Shown here one piece after another: positions 35,868-44,448 of a stretch of 64,000 nucleotides of DNA (positions are counted from its first letter, which is position 1; the number at the start of each line of letters is the position of its first letter). The notes under the pieces are model-generated. The model searched no databases and was not told the DNA's origin. It saw only the letters and a program-made list of their open reading frames with translations. The position numbers and the translations under genes were made by a program. Source of the stretch: Caldilineaceae bacterium (GTDB lineage: Bacteria > Chloroflexota > Anaerolineae > Caldilineales > Caldilineaceae). The stretch covers positions 1 to 64,000 of the forward strand of contig JAPKMW010000061.1 in NCBI GenBank assembly GCA_026645575.1. The letters run 5' to 3'.

Positions 35868-35893
35868 CCACCAAGAAAGTAGTATTTGCACCA

Positions 35894-36790
35894 ATGACCT
35901 ATACAAGAACAATCGGCGCGATCACTTGTCATCTCATCGACGATGGCACGCAACCGGTCGATGGCGGCGGCTTCTTTGGCGTCGTCCCCCGGTCTCTCTG
36001 GCAACGGGTGATCCCGCCGGATGAGAATAATCTGATTCCCAGCAAAACTCGTTGTCTACTCATTGAGTCCGACGCCGGCTTGATTTTAGTCGATACGGGT
36101 AATGGCGACAAATTGTCGCCTAAAGAGCGCGAGCGCTTTGGCTACACTGGTCGTACTGATCGGTTGGTGAAGGGTCTTCGCCAGGTCGGCTATGCACCAG
36201 AGGATATTGCCCTTGTGGTGCTGACCCATCTTCATGCCGACCATGCCGGCGGCGCCACCCGTTGGGATACGCCGGATCACAGCCCCGGTCATGTCATCCC
36301 CACCTTTCCACGGGCGCGCTACCTGGCCCAACGGCTCGATCTGGCCGAAGCCAGCTTTCCCAACGAACGTACGCGCGCCACTTTTCATGCTCATAACTGG
36401 CAACCGCTGATCGACCGGGGGATGCTAGAGGTGGTTGATGGCCCGTTACGGATCGCGACTGGCGTGCGCACCGATATGGCGCCGGGCCATACCGCCGCCT
36501 TGCAGATGGTCTGGGTTGAGGATGGCGGCGAAAGTCTGCTCTTCCTGGGCGACGCCTGTAGCTGGGCCGCGCACATGAATCGCCTCGCCTGGGTGCCGGC
36601 CTTTGACATCTTTCCCCAGACCAGCATTGAAACCAAACGGCGCATTGCCCAAGATGCTGCCGAACGCAATACCTTGCTTGTCTTCCAACATGACGCGCAG
36701 GTGGTAACAGGGCGGCTGGTGGCTGGCGCACGCGGGCTGGAGGTGCAACCCGAAATCACGGAAGAAGCTTGGCGTGATCATGCTTTCTAA
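35894..36790 (+). CDS. MBL-fold metallo-hydrolase
   Basis: 298 residues. The dinuclear zinc motif THLHADHAGG (HxHxDH), a further His in DMAPGHTAALQM, the bridging Asp in LFLGDACSWAAH, and C-terminal VFQHDAQV complete the metallo-beta-lactamase site. The family is that of lactonase-like or quorum-quenching-like hydrolases (compare AHL lactonase) and other esters; the substrate is not deducible. Divergent from DUF1361. Start ATG 35894; no strong ribosome-binding site. Confidence 0.85.
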   Translation: MTYTRTIGAITCHLIDDGTQPVDGGGFFGVVPRSLWQRVIPPDENNLIPSKTRCLLIESDAGLILVDTGNGDKLSPKERERFGYTGRTDRLVKGLRQVGYAPEDIALVVLTHLHADHAGGATRWDTPDHSPGHVIPTFPRARYLAQRLDLAEASFPNERTRATFHAHNWQPLIDRGMLEVVDGPLRIATGVRTDMAPGHTAALQMVWVEDGGESLLFLGDACSWAAHMNRLAWVPAFDIFPQTSIETKRRIAQDAAERNTLLVFQHDAQVVTGRLVAGARGLEVQPEITEEAWRDHAF

Positions 36791-36918
36791 TGATAACTAC
36801 ATTACGCCAAGCCTTGGACGACGGCTACAGGTCAACGGTTTTTCTTTTGCCATTGCCTTTGCTATAATCCAACCCGCAGCCAACTTCCCTCTGCTGATTA
36901 ACCAACGCGGCATCGCTT

Positions 36919-37264
36919 ATGCAAAAATTTTCGTAACTACTAAGCTCTTAGCCGGTCCGTGACCGGCGCCCCCATCGCTGGTCACGGACCGGCTAAGAGC
37001 GGGCTTGGTAGTTACAAATTTTCAATTGAAGCGGATTACTTGGGTGAGTTTCATGCTGCAATGCAATATGATTTTGAGGAGAACGATTATCAGGGCGAAG
37101 ACCCCTCTACCGGTTTCTATACGGCCCTGGCGCAGCTTTCGCATGGTTTGACAACAGGGCAATTGGGATGGCGCGTCATTGACCCAAGCCAGCCCATCTA
37201 TTATCACCCTCGGCATCCTTGCTTAATTTATCATTCTAGAAGGAACTCTCTATGCACATCTTAA
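36919..37264 (+). pseudogene. Small gene split by a MITE-like element
   Basis: A TATAAT box near 36870 and ATG 36919 open a frame MQKFS that meets a stop (TAA) three bases into the inserted element at 36933. Deleting the element plus one copy of its 8-bp duplication restores 84 codons: MQKFSIEADYLGEFHAAMQY, then DFEENDYQGEDPSTGF and so on to 37264. The product is soluble, acidic and of unknown family. The right part may still be made from a start within the element (GTG 36959). The end overlaps the next gene by 13 bases. Confidence 0.6.
36933..37015. mobile_element. MITE-like palindromic element with perfect 8-bp target duplication
   Basis: Ends GTAACTACTAAGC and GCTTGGTAGTTAC; long stem TCTTAGCCGGTCCGTGACC/GGTCACGGACCGGCTAAGA. 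AAATTTTC occurs on both sides (36925-36932 and 37016-37023). It interrupts a small gene five codons after its ATG. Confidence 0.85.
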
Positions 37265-38295
37265 TTACGGGCATTTCCGGGCGCATTGGCGCCAATCTTG
37301 CCAAAGCACTGTTGGACGCCGGCCATCGTGTGCGCGGCTTAGTGTGGGCCAATGACCGCCGTTCGGAAAAGCTGGCCGACTTGCCGGTCGAGCTGGTCGA
37401 AGGGACGATCACCAACCGGGCGGATGTCGATGCAGCAATGGACGGGGTGGACGCCGTCTGTCACCTGGCGGCGGCCTTTCAGGGGGGCGGCCCCTTTACC
37501 AACGAACAATACTTTGAGATCAATGTGCGCGGCACCTTTAACATGTTGGAAGCGGCGCGGCAACAGCCCAAGCCGCTGCAACAGTTCTTCTACGCCAGCA
37601 CCGACGCCATTTATGACAAGTATGTCCCTGGCGGCATGACCGAACCGATTTGCGAAGATACCATGAAGATCGCCCCAGGCAGTCAATATGCGCTGACCAA
37701 ATATCTGGGTGAGGAACTGGCGCTCGGCTATCACCGCAACTTTGGGCTGCCGGTGACGGTCTTCCGCTTTGCCCTGGCTGTGGCAGGCGATGAGATTTTG
37801 GATTTTCCGCAATTCTACCTATCGCACTGGCTGAAAAGCTACGAAAAGTTAACCACACCGGCGGCAGCCAAAGTCTATAAACAGTTACAGGCGCTGCGTC
37901 CCGCTGATGATGCGGCGGCGCAACGCTGTTTACTTATTGCCCGCGATGAACATGGCCGTTCCTACAAAAAACATATTGCCGATGTGCGCGACATTGTCCA
38001 GGGCTTTACCGATGGGCTGGGAAAAGCCGGCGCCATTGGACAGGTTTTTCAACTGGCTGCGCCCACGCCTTATACCTGGGCAGAAACTATTCCCTACCTG
38101 GCAGCCAAACTAGGGGTGGACTATGTTGATGTCAACCTGGCCGACCATGTGCCGACCTTCTACGAATTTGATATGAATAAAGGCCGGCAGGGCTTTGGCT
38201 ACCGGCCTCGTTGCGACATCTTCGCCATGATCGACGACGCCATTGCCTTTCGGCAGGGCGCAGCGACTGGTGTGATTCCCACGCATCTTCACTAG
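37252..38295 (+). CDS. NAD-dependent epimerase/dehydratase family protein
   Basis: Extended SDR of 347 residues. Rossmann motif LITGISGRIGANLAKALLDA, HLAAAFQGGGPF, FYASTDAIYDKYVPGG with the catalytic Ser/Thr, YALTKYLGEELAL with Tyr-x3-Lys, and VTVFRFALAVAG. Resembles nucleoside-diphosphate-sugar epimerases; the substrate is unknown. AAGGA is upstream of ATG 37252. Its last codons CAC TAG lie inside the left end of the element at 38290, which thus supplies the stop. Confidence 0.85.
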   Translation: MHILITGISGRIGANLAKALLDAGHRVRGLVWANDRRSEKLADLPVELVEGTITNRADVDAAMDGVDAVCHLAAAFQGGGPFTNEQYFEINVRGTFNMLEAARQQPKPLQQFFYASTDAIYDKYVPGGMTEPICEDTMKIAPGSQYALTKYLGEELALGYHRNFGLPVTVFRFALAVAGDEILDFPQFYLSHWLKSYEKLTTPAAAKVYKQLQALRPADDAAAQRCLLIARDEHGRSYKKHIADVRDIVQGFTDGLGKAGAIGQVFQLAAPTPYTWAETIPYLAAKLGVDYVDVNLADHVPTFYEFDMNKGRQGFGYRPRCDIFAMIDDAIAFRQGAATGVIPTHLH

Positions 38296-38411
38296 TACAA
38301 AGCGGCGGAAGTAAGACAGTAGTTCAGTAAGACAGTGACTGACTGACTGTCCTACTGAGTTACTGTCCCACTGATTTTCGATTGGTTTATTTGTGCCGTT
38401 GTGTACTAGTG
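38290..38411. repeat. MITE-like element with CACTAGTACA terminal inverted repeats
   Basis: CACTAGTACA (38290-38299) and TGTACTAGTG (38402-38411) are perfect inverted ends, extending imperfectly to 17 bases (AAGCGGC/GCCGTTG). Inside are facing GTAAGACAGTAGT and ACTGTCCTACTGA repeats. No target duplication was seen. Confidence 0.6.
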
Positions 38412-38513
38412 ACCTGTCGCAACTGGTGAAATATACCAACAAGCGCCAGGCAGGCACCCTTTGTACACGAGTAATGGGTTCCTTCCTGTGCTGCTCGTGA
38501 GCATATTGCGCGG

Positions 38514-38705
38514 TTAGCTTGTTGCGGTTGACTGATCGGCAGCCGGATCGGCAGTAGCGCCACGCCGTTGTAGTTGTTGCTCCAGGCTTTTCACGCGTGT
38601 CAGCAAATCCTGTACATGCAATAGCAGTTGACCAATGGCCTGCTCGGAGCTGATGGCGCTTTGTTCCCAGCGTTTGATTAGTTGCGGCAATTCGTAGCGA
38701 CTCAT
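38514..38705 (-). CDS. Small coiled-coil protein of unknown function
   Basis: 63 residues; AGGAGA nine bases before ATG 38705. Residues 15-48 (SSEQAIGQLLLHVQDLLTRV and on to KSLEQQLQRRG) form amphipathic heptads, and the tail is Ala/Asp/Thr rich. It has its own promoter (TTGACA 38867-38872, TACCAT 38844-38849 on the minus strand, 17-base spacing). No known family recognised. Confidence 0.6.
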   Translation of the reverse strand: MSRYELPQLIKRWEQSAISSEQAIGQLLLHVQDLLTRVKSLEQQLQRRGATADPAADQSTATS

Positions 38706-39147
38706 AACGGCGTCTCCTGATGAATAATCAGTAGTCCGCAGTCCTAAGTCCTAAGTCCTAAGTCCTAAGTCGTCTCTGCGACCATTGCGATCTACTGATA
38801 ATGATTTTTAACATGGATTACATTTTACACGCTTGTGTTTCTAATGGTACAATTGGACGTGTATAATGTCAAATCAAAAATGTTGCAAAATGATGATTGC
38901 TGTTACGTACCAGGAACGCCAGCATCCTGCCGGTCTGCCGCTAGGGATGGCGGTGTGTTCCCGATGCGCAACAGCAGATGATAACCAGGATTGACAGCAC
39001 ATAATGGGAAGAGTAGTGGGAAAAGCAATGGGAAGAGCAACAGCCACAACAATTATTTATAGCGCAAGACAGCGTGACCCATTTTCACCGTGTCACTTTG
39101 TGTCTTTTCAAGGATGGAGTGAATGGGAAAGGGGCTGGGAAAAAAGA
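38706..39147. other. Intergenic region with repeats and the promoter of the small coiled-coil gene
   Basis: 38728-38806 is a CAGTAGTCCGCA...TGCGATCTACTG element containing four GTCCTAA units. A minus-strand promoter spans 38844-38872. A decayed relative of the 28-bp inverted repeat at 23719 lies at about 38918-38972. No gene is visible. Confidence 0.6.
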
Positions 39148-39633
39148 TTACTGCGCCTCGCCGTAAGTAAAACCGGCCTTTTCGGCGATCAGGCTGAGGT
39201 ATTTAGAGGTGGAGCGGCGCGGGGTATAGGCGTTGGTCTCCCAGTCGCTGATGGTCTGCTGCCGCATCCCCAACTTGTCAGCCAGTTCGGCTTGCGAAAG
39301 GCCCAAATGATGACGCAACGCCTTGACCAGTTCACCATCCCAGAGGATCGTGTCGCCTTCGCGGCGAATCTGGTAGACACGCCCCGGCTTGTAAAAGGTT
39401 ACTTGTTCATTGGCCATATCGATGGTCTGGACATGGTAGCCGGCATTCATCCAGGAGACGGCCTGCACAGCGCCACGGCTGCGGTTGCTCCACCAGGCGC
39501 GCTGGGTGCGCGCCGACGGCGGCAGTGGCGCGCCGACCATAGCCTCAATGGCAGCAAAGGTGAGGGTGACAGTATCCTCATGCTGTTGGCGTAGATAGAG
39601 ATATAGTGCTTGATATTTGTTGCCCAAACTCAC
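39148..39633 (-). CDS. DUF7662-like plus XRE helix-turn-helix regulator
   Basis: 161 residues starting with GTG 39633. The N-terminal 70 residues (GNKYQALYLYL, VTLTFAAIEAMVGAPLPPSA, RAWWSN) match a small domain found in many bacteria (DUF7662, from memory) often linked to DNA-related functions. Residues 100-155 are a clear XRE/Cro helix-turn-helix: LVKALRHHLGLSQAELADKL followed by GMRQQTISDWETNAYTPRRS. Probably a DNA-binding regulator. Target unknown; a possible toxin partner is not present. Confidence 0.8.
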   Translation of the reverse strand: MSLGNKYQALYLYLRQQHEDTVTLTFAAIEAMVGAPLPPSARTQRAWWSNRSRGAVQAVSWMNAGYHVQTIDMANEQVTFYKPGRVYQIRREGDTILWDGELVKALRHHLGLSQAELADKLGMRQQTISDWETNAYTPRRSTSKYLSLIAEKAGFTYGEAQ

Positions 39634-40022
39634 TATGCGGCGTCCTCACCATTGCCTGCTTGATTATCCATAAAAAGTGAAACCGTTGTTTCATCGACTT
39701 GCAAAAGCGTTTATGACTTACCTTTGGCTAACGGGATAACCGTATTACTACTATTGTAGCGCAAACCAGAGATGTACACAAGCGTGAATGATGGTAGAAC
39801 AAAAACGCGCCTTTTACAAACTTTCTGCATTGATAACACGCAGCCCGCTCCTAGCCGCACCCCCACGGGTGCGGCTAGGAGCGGGCTGCGTAGTTACCTC
39901 AAGGCTTTGTTAGCACTGTAGTGCGTGAATGGATCGAAGAATGGCTCGACCTTCCGGCTTGAGTTTTCGTTAGCGACACTTGTCAGGTTTTGACAACCTG
40001 ACAAGTGTTTTACCGCTGGCGC
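39634..40022. other. Intergenic region with a palindromic element and a CTTGTCAGGTT hairpin
   Basis: The TAGTTAC-family element is at about 39831-39897 (22-bp perfect stem 39841-39862/39867-39888). ACACTTGTCAGGTT (39976-39989) pairs with 39995-40008 just downstream of the oxidoreductase stop and may end its transcript. Nothing coding is seen. Confidence 0.65.
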
Positions 40023-42323
40023 TTACGCCATCGCCATCTCAGCAACCGTGGGCAGCACCAAAGCCGCTTCTGTATACTCACCATTTGCTACCGGCTCCAC
40101 CCAGACCACTGCGTCATAAAAAATCGCGCCGCCGCCCATATCCGTCTCCCCCGGTGGGGTGATCTGGTTGATGTTGCGCCCATCGCCGCTAAACTTATTC
40201 CACCAGACCCCCGGCGCCAGCACCGTCCCCGGCACAATGTTTTCCGTCACCTGCGCCGTCAACCGCACCTGACCATACTCATTCCAAACCGCTACCCTCG
40301 CGCCCTCTTCAATCCCCCGCTCCGCCGCATCGACCGGATGCACCCACAAAAACGGCTCCTTCTCCCGCCCCTGAAAACGCTCCAGGTTGGCAAAGGAACT
40401 GTTGAGGAAGGAGTGGGCCGGGGGCGAGATGCAGACCAGCGTGCTAGGTGCTGCGTGTTGCGTGTTGCGTGTACCATTTCGCAACACCTCCTTCTCTCCC
40501 TGTCTTCTGGTCTTCTTGTCTTCCTGTCTTCCTGTCTCCTCATCTTGCCACGCCGGCGGCGTATAGGTGGGCAATGGGTCGTAGCCGTCGCGCGCCATGC
40601 GTTCGCTGTAAAATTCGCATTTGCCACTGGGGGTGGGGAAGTTGCCTTCGGCAAAGAGACGGTGGGGGCTGGGCAGGTTGAGCCGGGCATAACCATCCTG
40701 CATGAGCTTTTCCCAGGTGACGCCGGCCAGGTTGGGATGCTTTTGCGCGCCGACAAAGGTGCGCAGGATCGTTTCGTCATCTTCCTGGAAGCAAGGTTCA
40801 GTGTAGCCCATTGCGGCGGCCAGGCGACGGAAGATTTCGCTGTTGGGTAGACTTTGCCCTACCGGCGCAATGGCTGGGCGGTTGAGGCCGATGTAGGTAT
40901 GACCATACGCGCGTTGTAGATCCCAATGTTCCAACTGCGTTGTCGCCGGCAGCACATAGTCGGCGTAGTCGGCAGTATCGGTCTGGAAATGTTCCAGAAC
41001 CACGGTGAAGAGATCCTCACGGCGTAGCCCTTCGAGAACCGACGCTTGATCCGGCACAACGGCGGCCGGGTTACAGTTATAGACAATCATGGCCTTGACG
41101 AACGGCCCAGCTCCCTCCGGCGTTGGCACAGGGCTAACCGGGCGAGGGTGATGGTGGGCACGAGCCAGACGGGTGCGATCCAAACTCAAAGCGTCGCCCA
41201 GGCGATTCATGTTGATCGAGCGCGGTCGGCGCCCCGCCAGCAGATCGGGCCGATAGAGACCGAACTTGGTCATGTGGCGCGCAAAGCCGCTGGTGCTGAG
41301 TTGAATGCCGCCGCCATAGTGGCGCCAGGCGCCAACCAGCGCCGGTAGACAGGCAATCGTGCGCACGGCCATACCACCGCCGGTGTGCCGTTGTAGGCCA
41401 TAGTTGATGCGAATGGCAGATGGTCGCGTAGTCGCGTAGTCGCGGGCGAGGTCGCGGATACGGTCAGCGAGAATGCCGGTAATTGCCGCTGCTCGCTCCG
41501 GCGTCCAGTCGGCGACGCGTTCGGCAAGGTCGGCAAAGCCAAAGGTATAGCGTTCGATATAATCGACATCATGCAGATTCGTCTTGATAATCTCGTGCAT
41601 CAACGCCAGCGCCAGGGCGCCGTCGGTGCCGGGACGAATAGCGATCCACTCGTCGGCAGCCTGCGCCGTGCGCGTGCGGGCGGGGTCGATGACGATAACG
41701 CGAGCGCCGGCTTTGCGCGCGTCCTGGATAAAGGGCCAGAGGTGAAGATTGCTCGTCAGCGTATTACTGCCCCAGATCAAGATCAACCGGGAATGGGCGA
41801 AAGATTCGGTTTCCATGCCTTCAGACGCGCCAATGGTGTAGGAATAGCCTTCAAAACCGGCTTCGGAGCAGATGGTGCGGGCCAGTTGGCTGGCTCCCAT
41901 GCGGTTGAAAAAACGGGAAGCCACGCCTTCGCCCTGGAGAAAACCCATCGTGCCCGCATAGGAATAGGGTAACACCGCTTCCGGGCCATAGCGGGCAATC
42001 ACCCCCTTTAGGTTGGCGGCAATATCGGCGATGGCTTCGTCCCAACCTACCGGGCGGAATTGGCCACTGCCCTTGGGACCGACCCGTTTAAGCGGCGTCA
42101 GCAAGCGATCGCGGTGATAGGTGCGTTCGAGATAGCGATCAACCTTGCCACAGAGCCGCCCCTGCGTTACCGGGTGGTCAGCGTGGCCCCAGATGTCGAT
42201 AGCTTTGCCGCTGAGGCGGTCAACAGCCACCTGCCAAGTACAGGTGTCGGGGCAATCATGGGGACAGGCGCCGGTGGTGATGTCCACTTCAGGGTTACCG
42301 GCGTAGAGTGTAATTTTTGACAT
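40023..42323 (-). CDS. Molybdopterin-dependent oxidoreductase (DMSO reductase superfamily)
   Basis: 766 residues. The [4Fe-4S] motif [14 protein letters not shown] with GRLCGK is at the N-terminus. The Mo-bis-MGD core includes [56 protein letters not shown] and [21 protein letters not shown] marks the region of the Mo ligand. The dinucleotide-binding C-terminal domain has [17 protein letters not shown] and [19 protein letters not shown]. No Tat signal, so cytoplasmic. Residues about 593-628 ([18 protein letters not shown]...) are a repeat-encoded insert. Electron partner and substrate unknown; relatives are annotated as formate dehydrogenase-like or thiosulfate/polysulfide reductase-like. Confidence 0.87.
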   Translation of the reverse strand: MSKITLYAGNPEVDITTGACPHDCPDTCTWQVAVDRLSGKAIDIWGHADHPVTQGRLCGKVDRYLERTYHRDRLLTPLKRVGPKGSGQFRPVGWDEAIADIAANLKGVIARYGPEAVLPYSYAGTMGFLQGEGVASRFFNRMGASQLARTICSEAGFEGYSYTIGASEGMETESFAHSRLILIWGSNTLTSNLHLWPFIQDARKAGARVIVIDPARTRTAQAADEWIAIRPGTDGALALALMHEIIKTNLHDVDYIERYTFGFADLAERVADWTPERAAAITGILADRIRDLARDYATTRPSAIRINYGLQRHTGGGMAVRTIACLPALVGAWRHYGGGIQLSTSGFARHMTKFGLYRPDLLAGRRPRSINMNRLGDALSLDRTRLARAHHHPRPVSPVPTPEGAGPFVKAMIVYNCNPAAVVPDQASVLEGLRREDLFTVVLEHFQTDTADYADYVLPATTQLEHWDLQRAYGHTYIGLNRPAIAPVGQSLPNSEIFRRLAAAMGYTEPCFQEDDETILRTFVGAQKHPNLAGVTWEKLMQDGYARLNLPSPHRLFAEGNFPTPSGKCEFYSERMARDGYDPLPTYTPPAWQDEETGRQEDKKTRRQGEKEVLRNGTRNTQHAAPSTLVCISPPAHSFLNSSFANLERFQGREKEPFLWVHPVDAAERGIEEGARVAVWNEYGQVRLTAQVTENIVPGTVLAPGVWWNKFSGDGRNINQITPPGETDMGGGAIFYDAVVWVEPVANGEYTEAALVLPTVAEMAMA

Positions 42324-42680
42324 AAAAACCTCAGGATGATAAGTAGTTGGCGCGCCTCTGGTTAGGGAACTAGCAACTTACCCAATCCATCAGACGCCTA
42401 AAGCCGATTATAGCGTACTTTGACAGAAAAATGTCAATTTGACTATACACTTGACAGGTATAATGACATATTGCTTGTGCAACTTGCACAATTTCAAATC
42501 TCAACCTTTAGCCAACTTGCCGATAGTCTTACGTTAATAATTCTTTTACACTAAGTGGGAATTGCTAGTGTACGATTTCACAAAACCGATCTATCGCTTT
42601 TCCTTAGATATTGTTTTGTGCCAAACCATTATCTAATTCTCATAAACCCAGAAATCCAACGTGAACCGGAGGAAAATCGT
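42324..42680. promoter_or_regulatory. Divergent promoter region of the oxidoreductase and glnA
   Basis: Leftward: TTGACA (42432-42437) and TATAAT (42407-42412), 19 bases apart on the minus strand. Rightward: TATAAT at 42459-42464 preceded by TTGAC-type boxes (42439 and 42451), giving a leader of about 210 bases before glnA. Several TTGAC/GTCAA half sites overlap, suggesting a shared regulator. Confidence 0.55.
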
Positions 42681-44096
42681 ATGGCTCTGAATTGTAGCAC
42701 GCCAGCGGATGTAACCAAAGCCCTGCAAGAGCACAGTATTCAATTTGTTGACCTGAAGTTCACTGATCTTTATGGTCAGTGGCAACATTTCTCCTTGCCC
42801 ACCGATTATTACGATGAGGACGATCTCTTCAAAAGCGGTCTGGGCTTTGATGGCTCATCGATCCGCGGCTTCAAGTCGATTGAAAGCAGCGACATGCTCT
42901 TGGTCTGTGACCCGACCACGGCCTTTATCGATCCCGTTTGCCAGGCGCCAACCTTGAGTGTTGTTGCCAATGTCTATGAACCAGGCAGCTATGAACCCTT
43001 CAGCCGCGACCCGCGCAATGTTATCCGCAAGGCTGAAGCTTACATGAAATCAACCGGCATTGCCGACACTATGTTCTGTGGGCCAGAAGCTGAATTCTTT
43101 ATTTTTGACAAAATCCGCTATGAAACCGGTCGCTACTCCGGTCAATATGAGATCGCCAGCGATGAAGCGGCTTGGAACACCGGCAACTGGGGTCCCGGCC
43201 ACAAGATCGGCTACAAGGGCGGCTATTTCCCGGTGGCGCCTTTTGACGCCTTCCAGGATATCCGCTCCGAAATGGTCAACTGGATGATCGCTGCCGGTCT
43301 GAAGATCGAACGCCACCACCATGAAGTGGCGACCGCCGGCCAGACTGAAATCGACCTGCGGTTTGCGCCCATGATCCAAATGGCCGACTGGATGCAGATC
43401 TATAAGTATGTGGTCAAGAATGTGGCCGCCAAGCATGGCAAGACGGCGACTTTTATGCCCAAGCCGCTCTTTGAAGACAACGGTTCGGGTATGCACGTCC
43501 ACCAGAGCCTCTGGAAGGATGGCAAGCCGCTCTTCGCTGGTGAAGAGTATGCCGGCCTGAGCAAGATGGCGATCTGGTACATTGGCGGCATCTTAACCCA
43601 CATCAACTCGCTGCTGGCGATCTGCGCGCCGACGACCAACTCCTATCGCCGGCTGGTGCCGGGCTATGAAGCGCCCGTGGTCATCGCCTACTCGGCCCGC
43701 AACCGCTCGGCGGCCTGCCGCATCCCGGTTTCGTCCCAGTCGCCCAAGGCCAAGCGCGTCGAGTTCCGCTGCCCCGACCCGGCAGCCAACCCCTACCTGG
43801 CCTTCTCCGCCATGTTGATGGCCGGCCTCGACGGCATCAAGAAGCAGATCGATCCGGGCAAGCCCTCGGAAATGGATCTCTTTGAAGGCGAAACCTTGAA
43901 GAAGGTGCGCACCGTCGAAGGTTCGTTGAGCGCTGTGTTGGATGCCTTGGAAGCCGATCACGACTACCTGACCGAAGGCGGCGTCTTTAGCGAAGAGTTG
44001 ATCGAAACCTACATCGGCTACAAGCGCATTGCCGAATTTGATGCGGTCCGTCTGCGCCCGCACCCGCATGAATTTGTGATGTATTACGGCGTTTAG
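42681..44096 (+). CDS. glnA: Glutamine synthetase, type I
   Basis: Makes glutamine from glutamate, ammonia and ATP as a dodecamer. 471 residues: KFTDLYGQWQHFSLP, GFDGSSIRGFKSIESSDM, FCGPEAEFFIFD, FMPKPLFEDNGSGMHVHQSL, RLVPGYEAPVVIAYSARNRS and FRCPDPAANPYLAFSAMLM. At the position of the adenylylated Tyr (NLYDLP in enterobacteria) it reads DLFEGE, so control by adenylylation is unlikely. Start ATG 42681 with GGAGGAAAA upstream. A second glutamine synthetase follows. Confidence 0.96.
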   Translation: MALNCSTPADVTKALQEHSIQFVDLKFTDLYGQWQHFSLPTDYYDEDDLFKSGLGFDGSSIRGFKSIESSDMLLVCDPTTAFIDPVCQAPTLSVVANVYEPGSYEPFSRDPRNVIRKAEAYMKSTGIADTMFCGPEAEFFIFDKIRYETGRYSGQYEIASDEAAWNTGNWGPGHKIGYKGGYFPVAPFDAFQDIRSEMVNWMIAAGLKIERHHHEVATAGQTEIDLRFAPMIQMADWMQIYKYVVKNVAAKHGKTATFMPKPLFEDNGSGMHVHQSLWKDGKPLFAGEEYAGLSKMAIWYIGGILTHINSLLAICAPTTNSYRRLVPGYEAPVVIAYSARNRSAACRIPVSSQSPKAKRVEFRCPDPAANPYLAFSAMLMAGLDGIKKQIDPGKPSEMDLFEGETLKKVRTVEGSLSAVLDALEADHDYLTEGGVFSEELIETYIGYKRIAEFDAVRLRPHPHEFVMYYGV

Positions 44097-44448
44097 TCCG
44101 AAGTCCAGCGTCCAAAGTCATGTAGTCAAGACTCTGGACTTCGGACTCTGGACTCTGGACTGACTGCGACATTCCATATCAGGTGACGGCGCTGTCCCTG
44201 CTTTCTGAGAAAAAAGGGTGGTAAGCGCGTAGCGTACCGGAGACGCGCTTGTCACCTCTTTTTTTGTCTGGTCTGTTCGTGATATACTGTCTGCATCGGT
44301 AAGATGCACAAAAATTGTAACATTTGACAGTTGGTCATTGATCATTTGTCACTGGTCCGTTGTTCCCAATGACCAGTGACAAATGATCAATGACCAATAC
44401 TAGTTTGTGAATGTCGGCTGAACTATCAGCACGAACAGGAGAAGCAGC
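44097..44448. other. Region between two glutamine synthetase genes: repeats, terminator, hairpin
   Basis: 44097-44161 has GTCCAGAGTCC-class repeats, then the glnA terminator, then a perfect 27-bp inverted repeat with 13-base loop (44331-44357/44371-44397, TTGGTCATTGATCATTTGTC...). GAACAGGAG before ATG 44449 serves the next gene. No other gene. Confidence 0.7.
44217..44265 (+). terminator. Intrinsic terminator of glnA
   Basis: GGTGGTAAGCGCGT pairs with ACGCGCTTGTCACC (two mismatches) and is followed by TCTTTTTTT. Confidence 0.8.
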
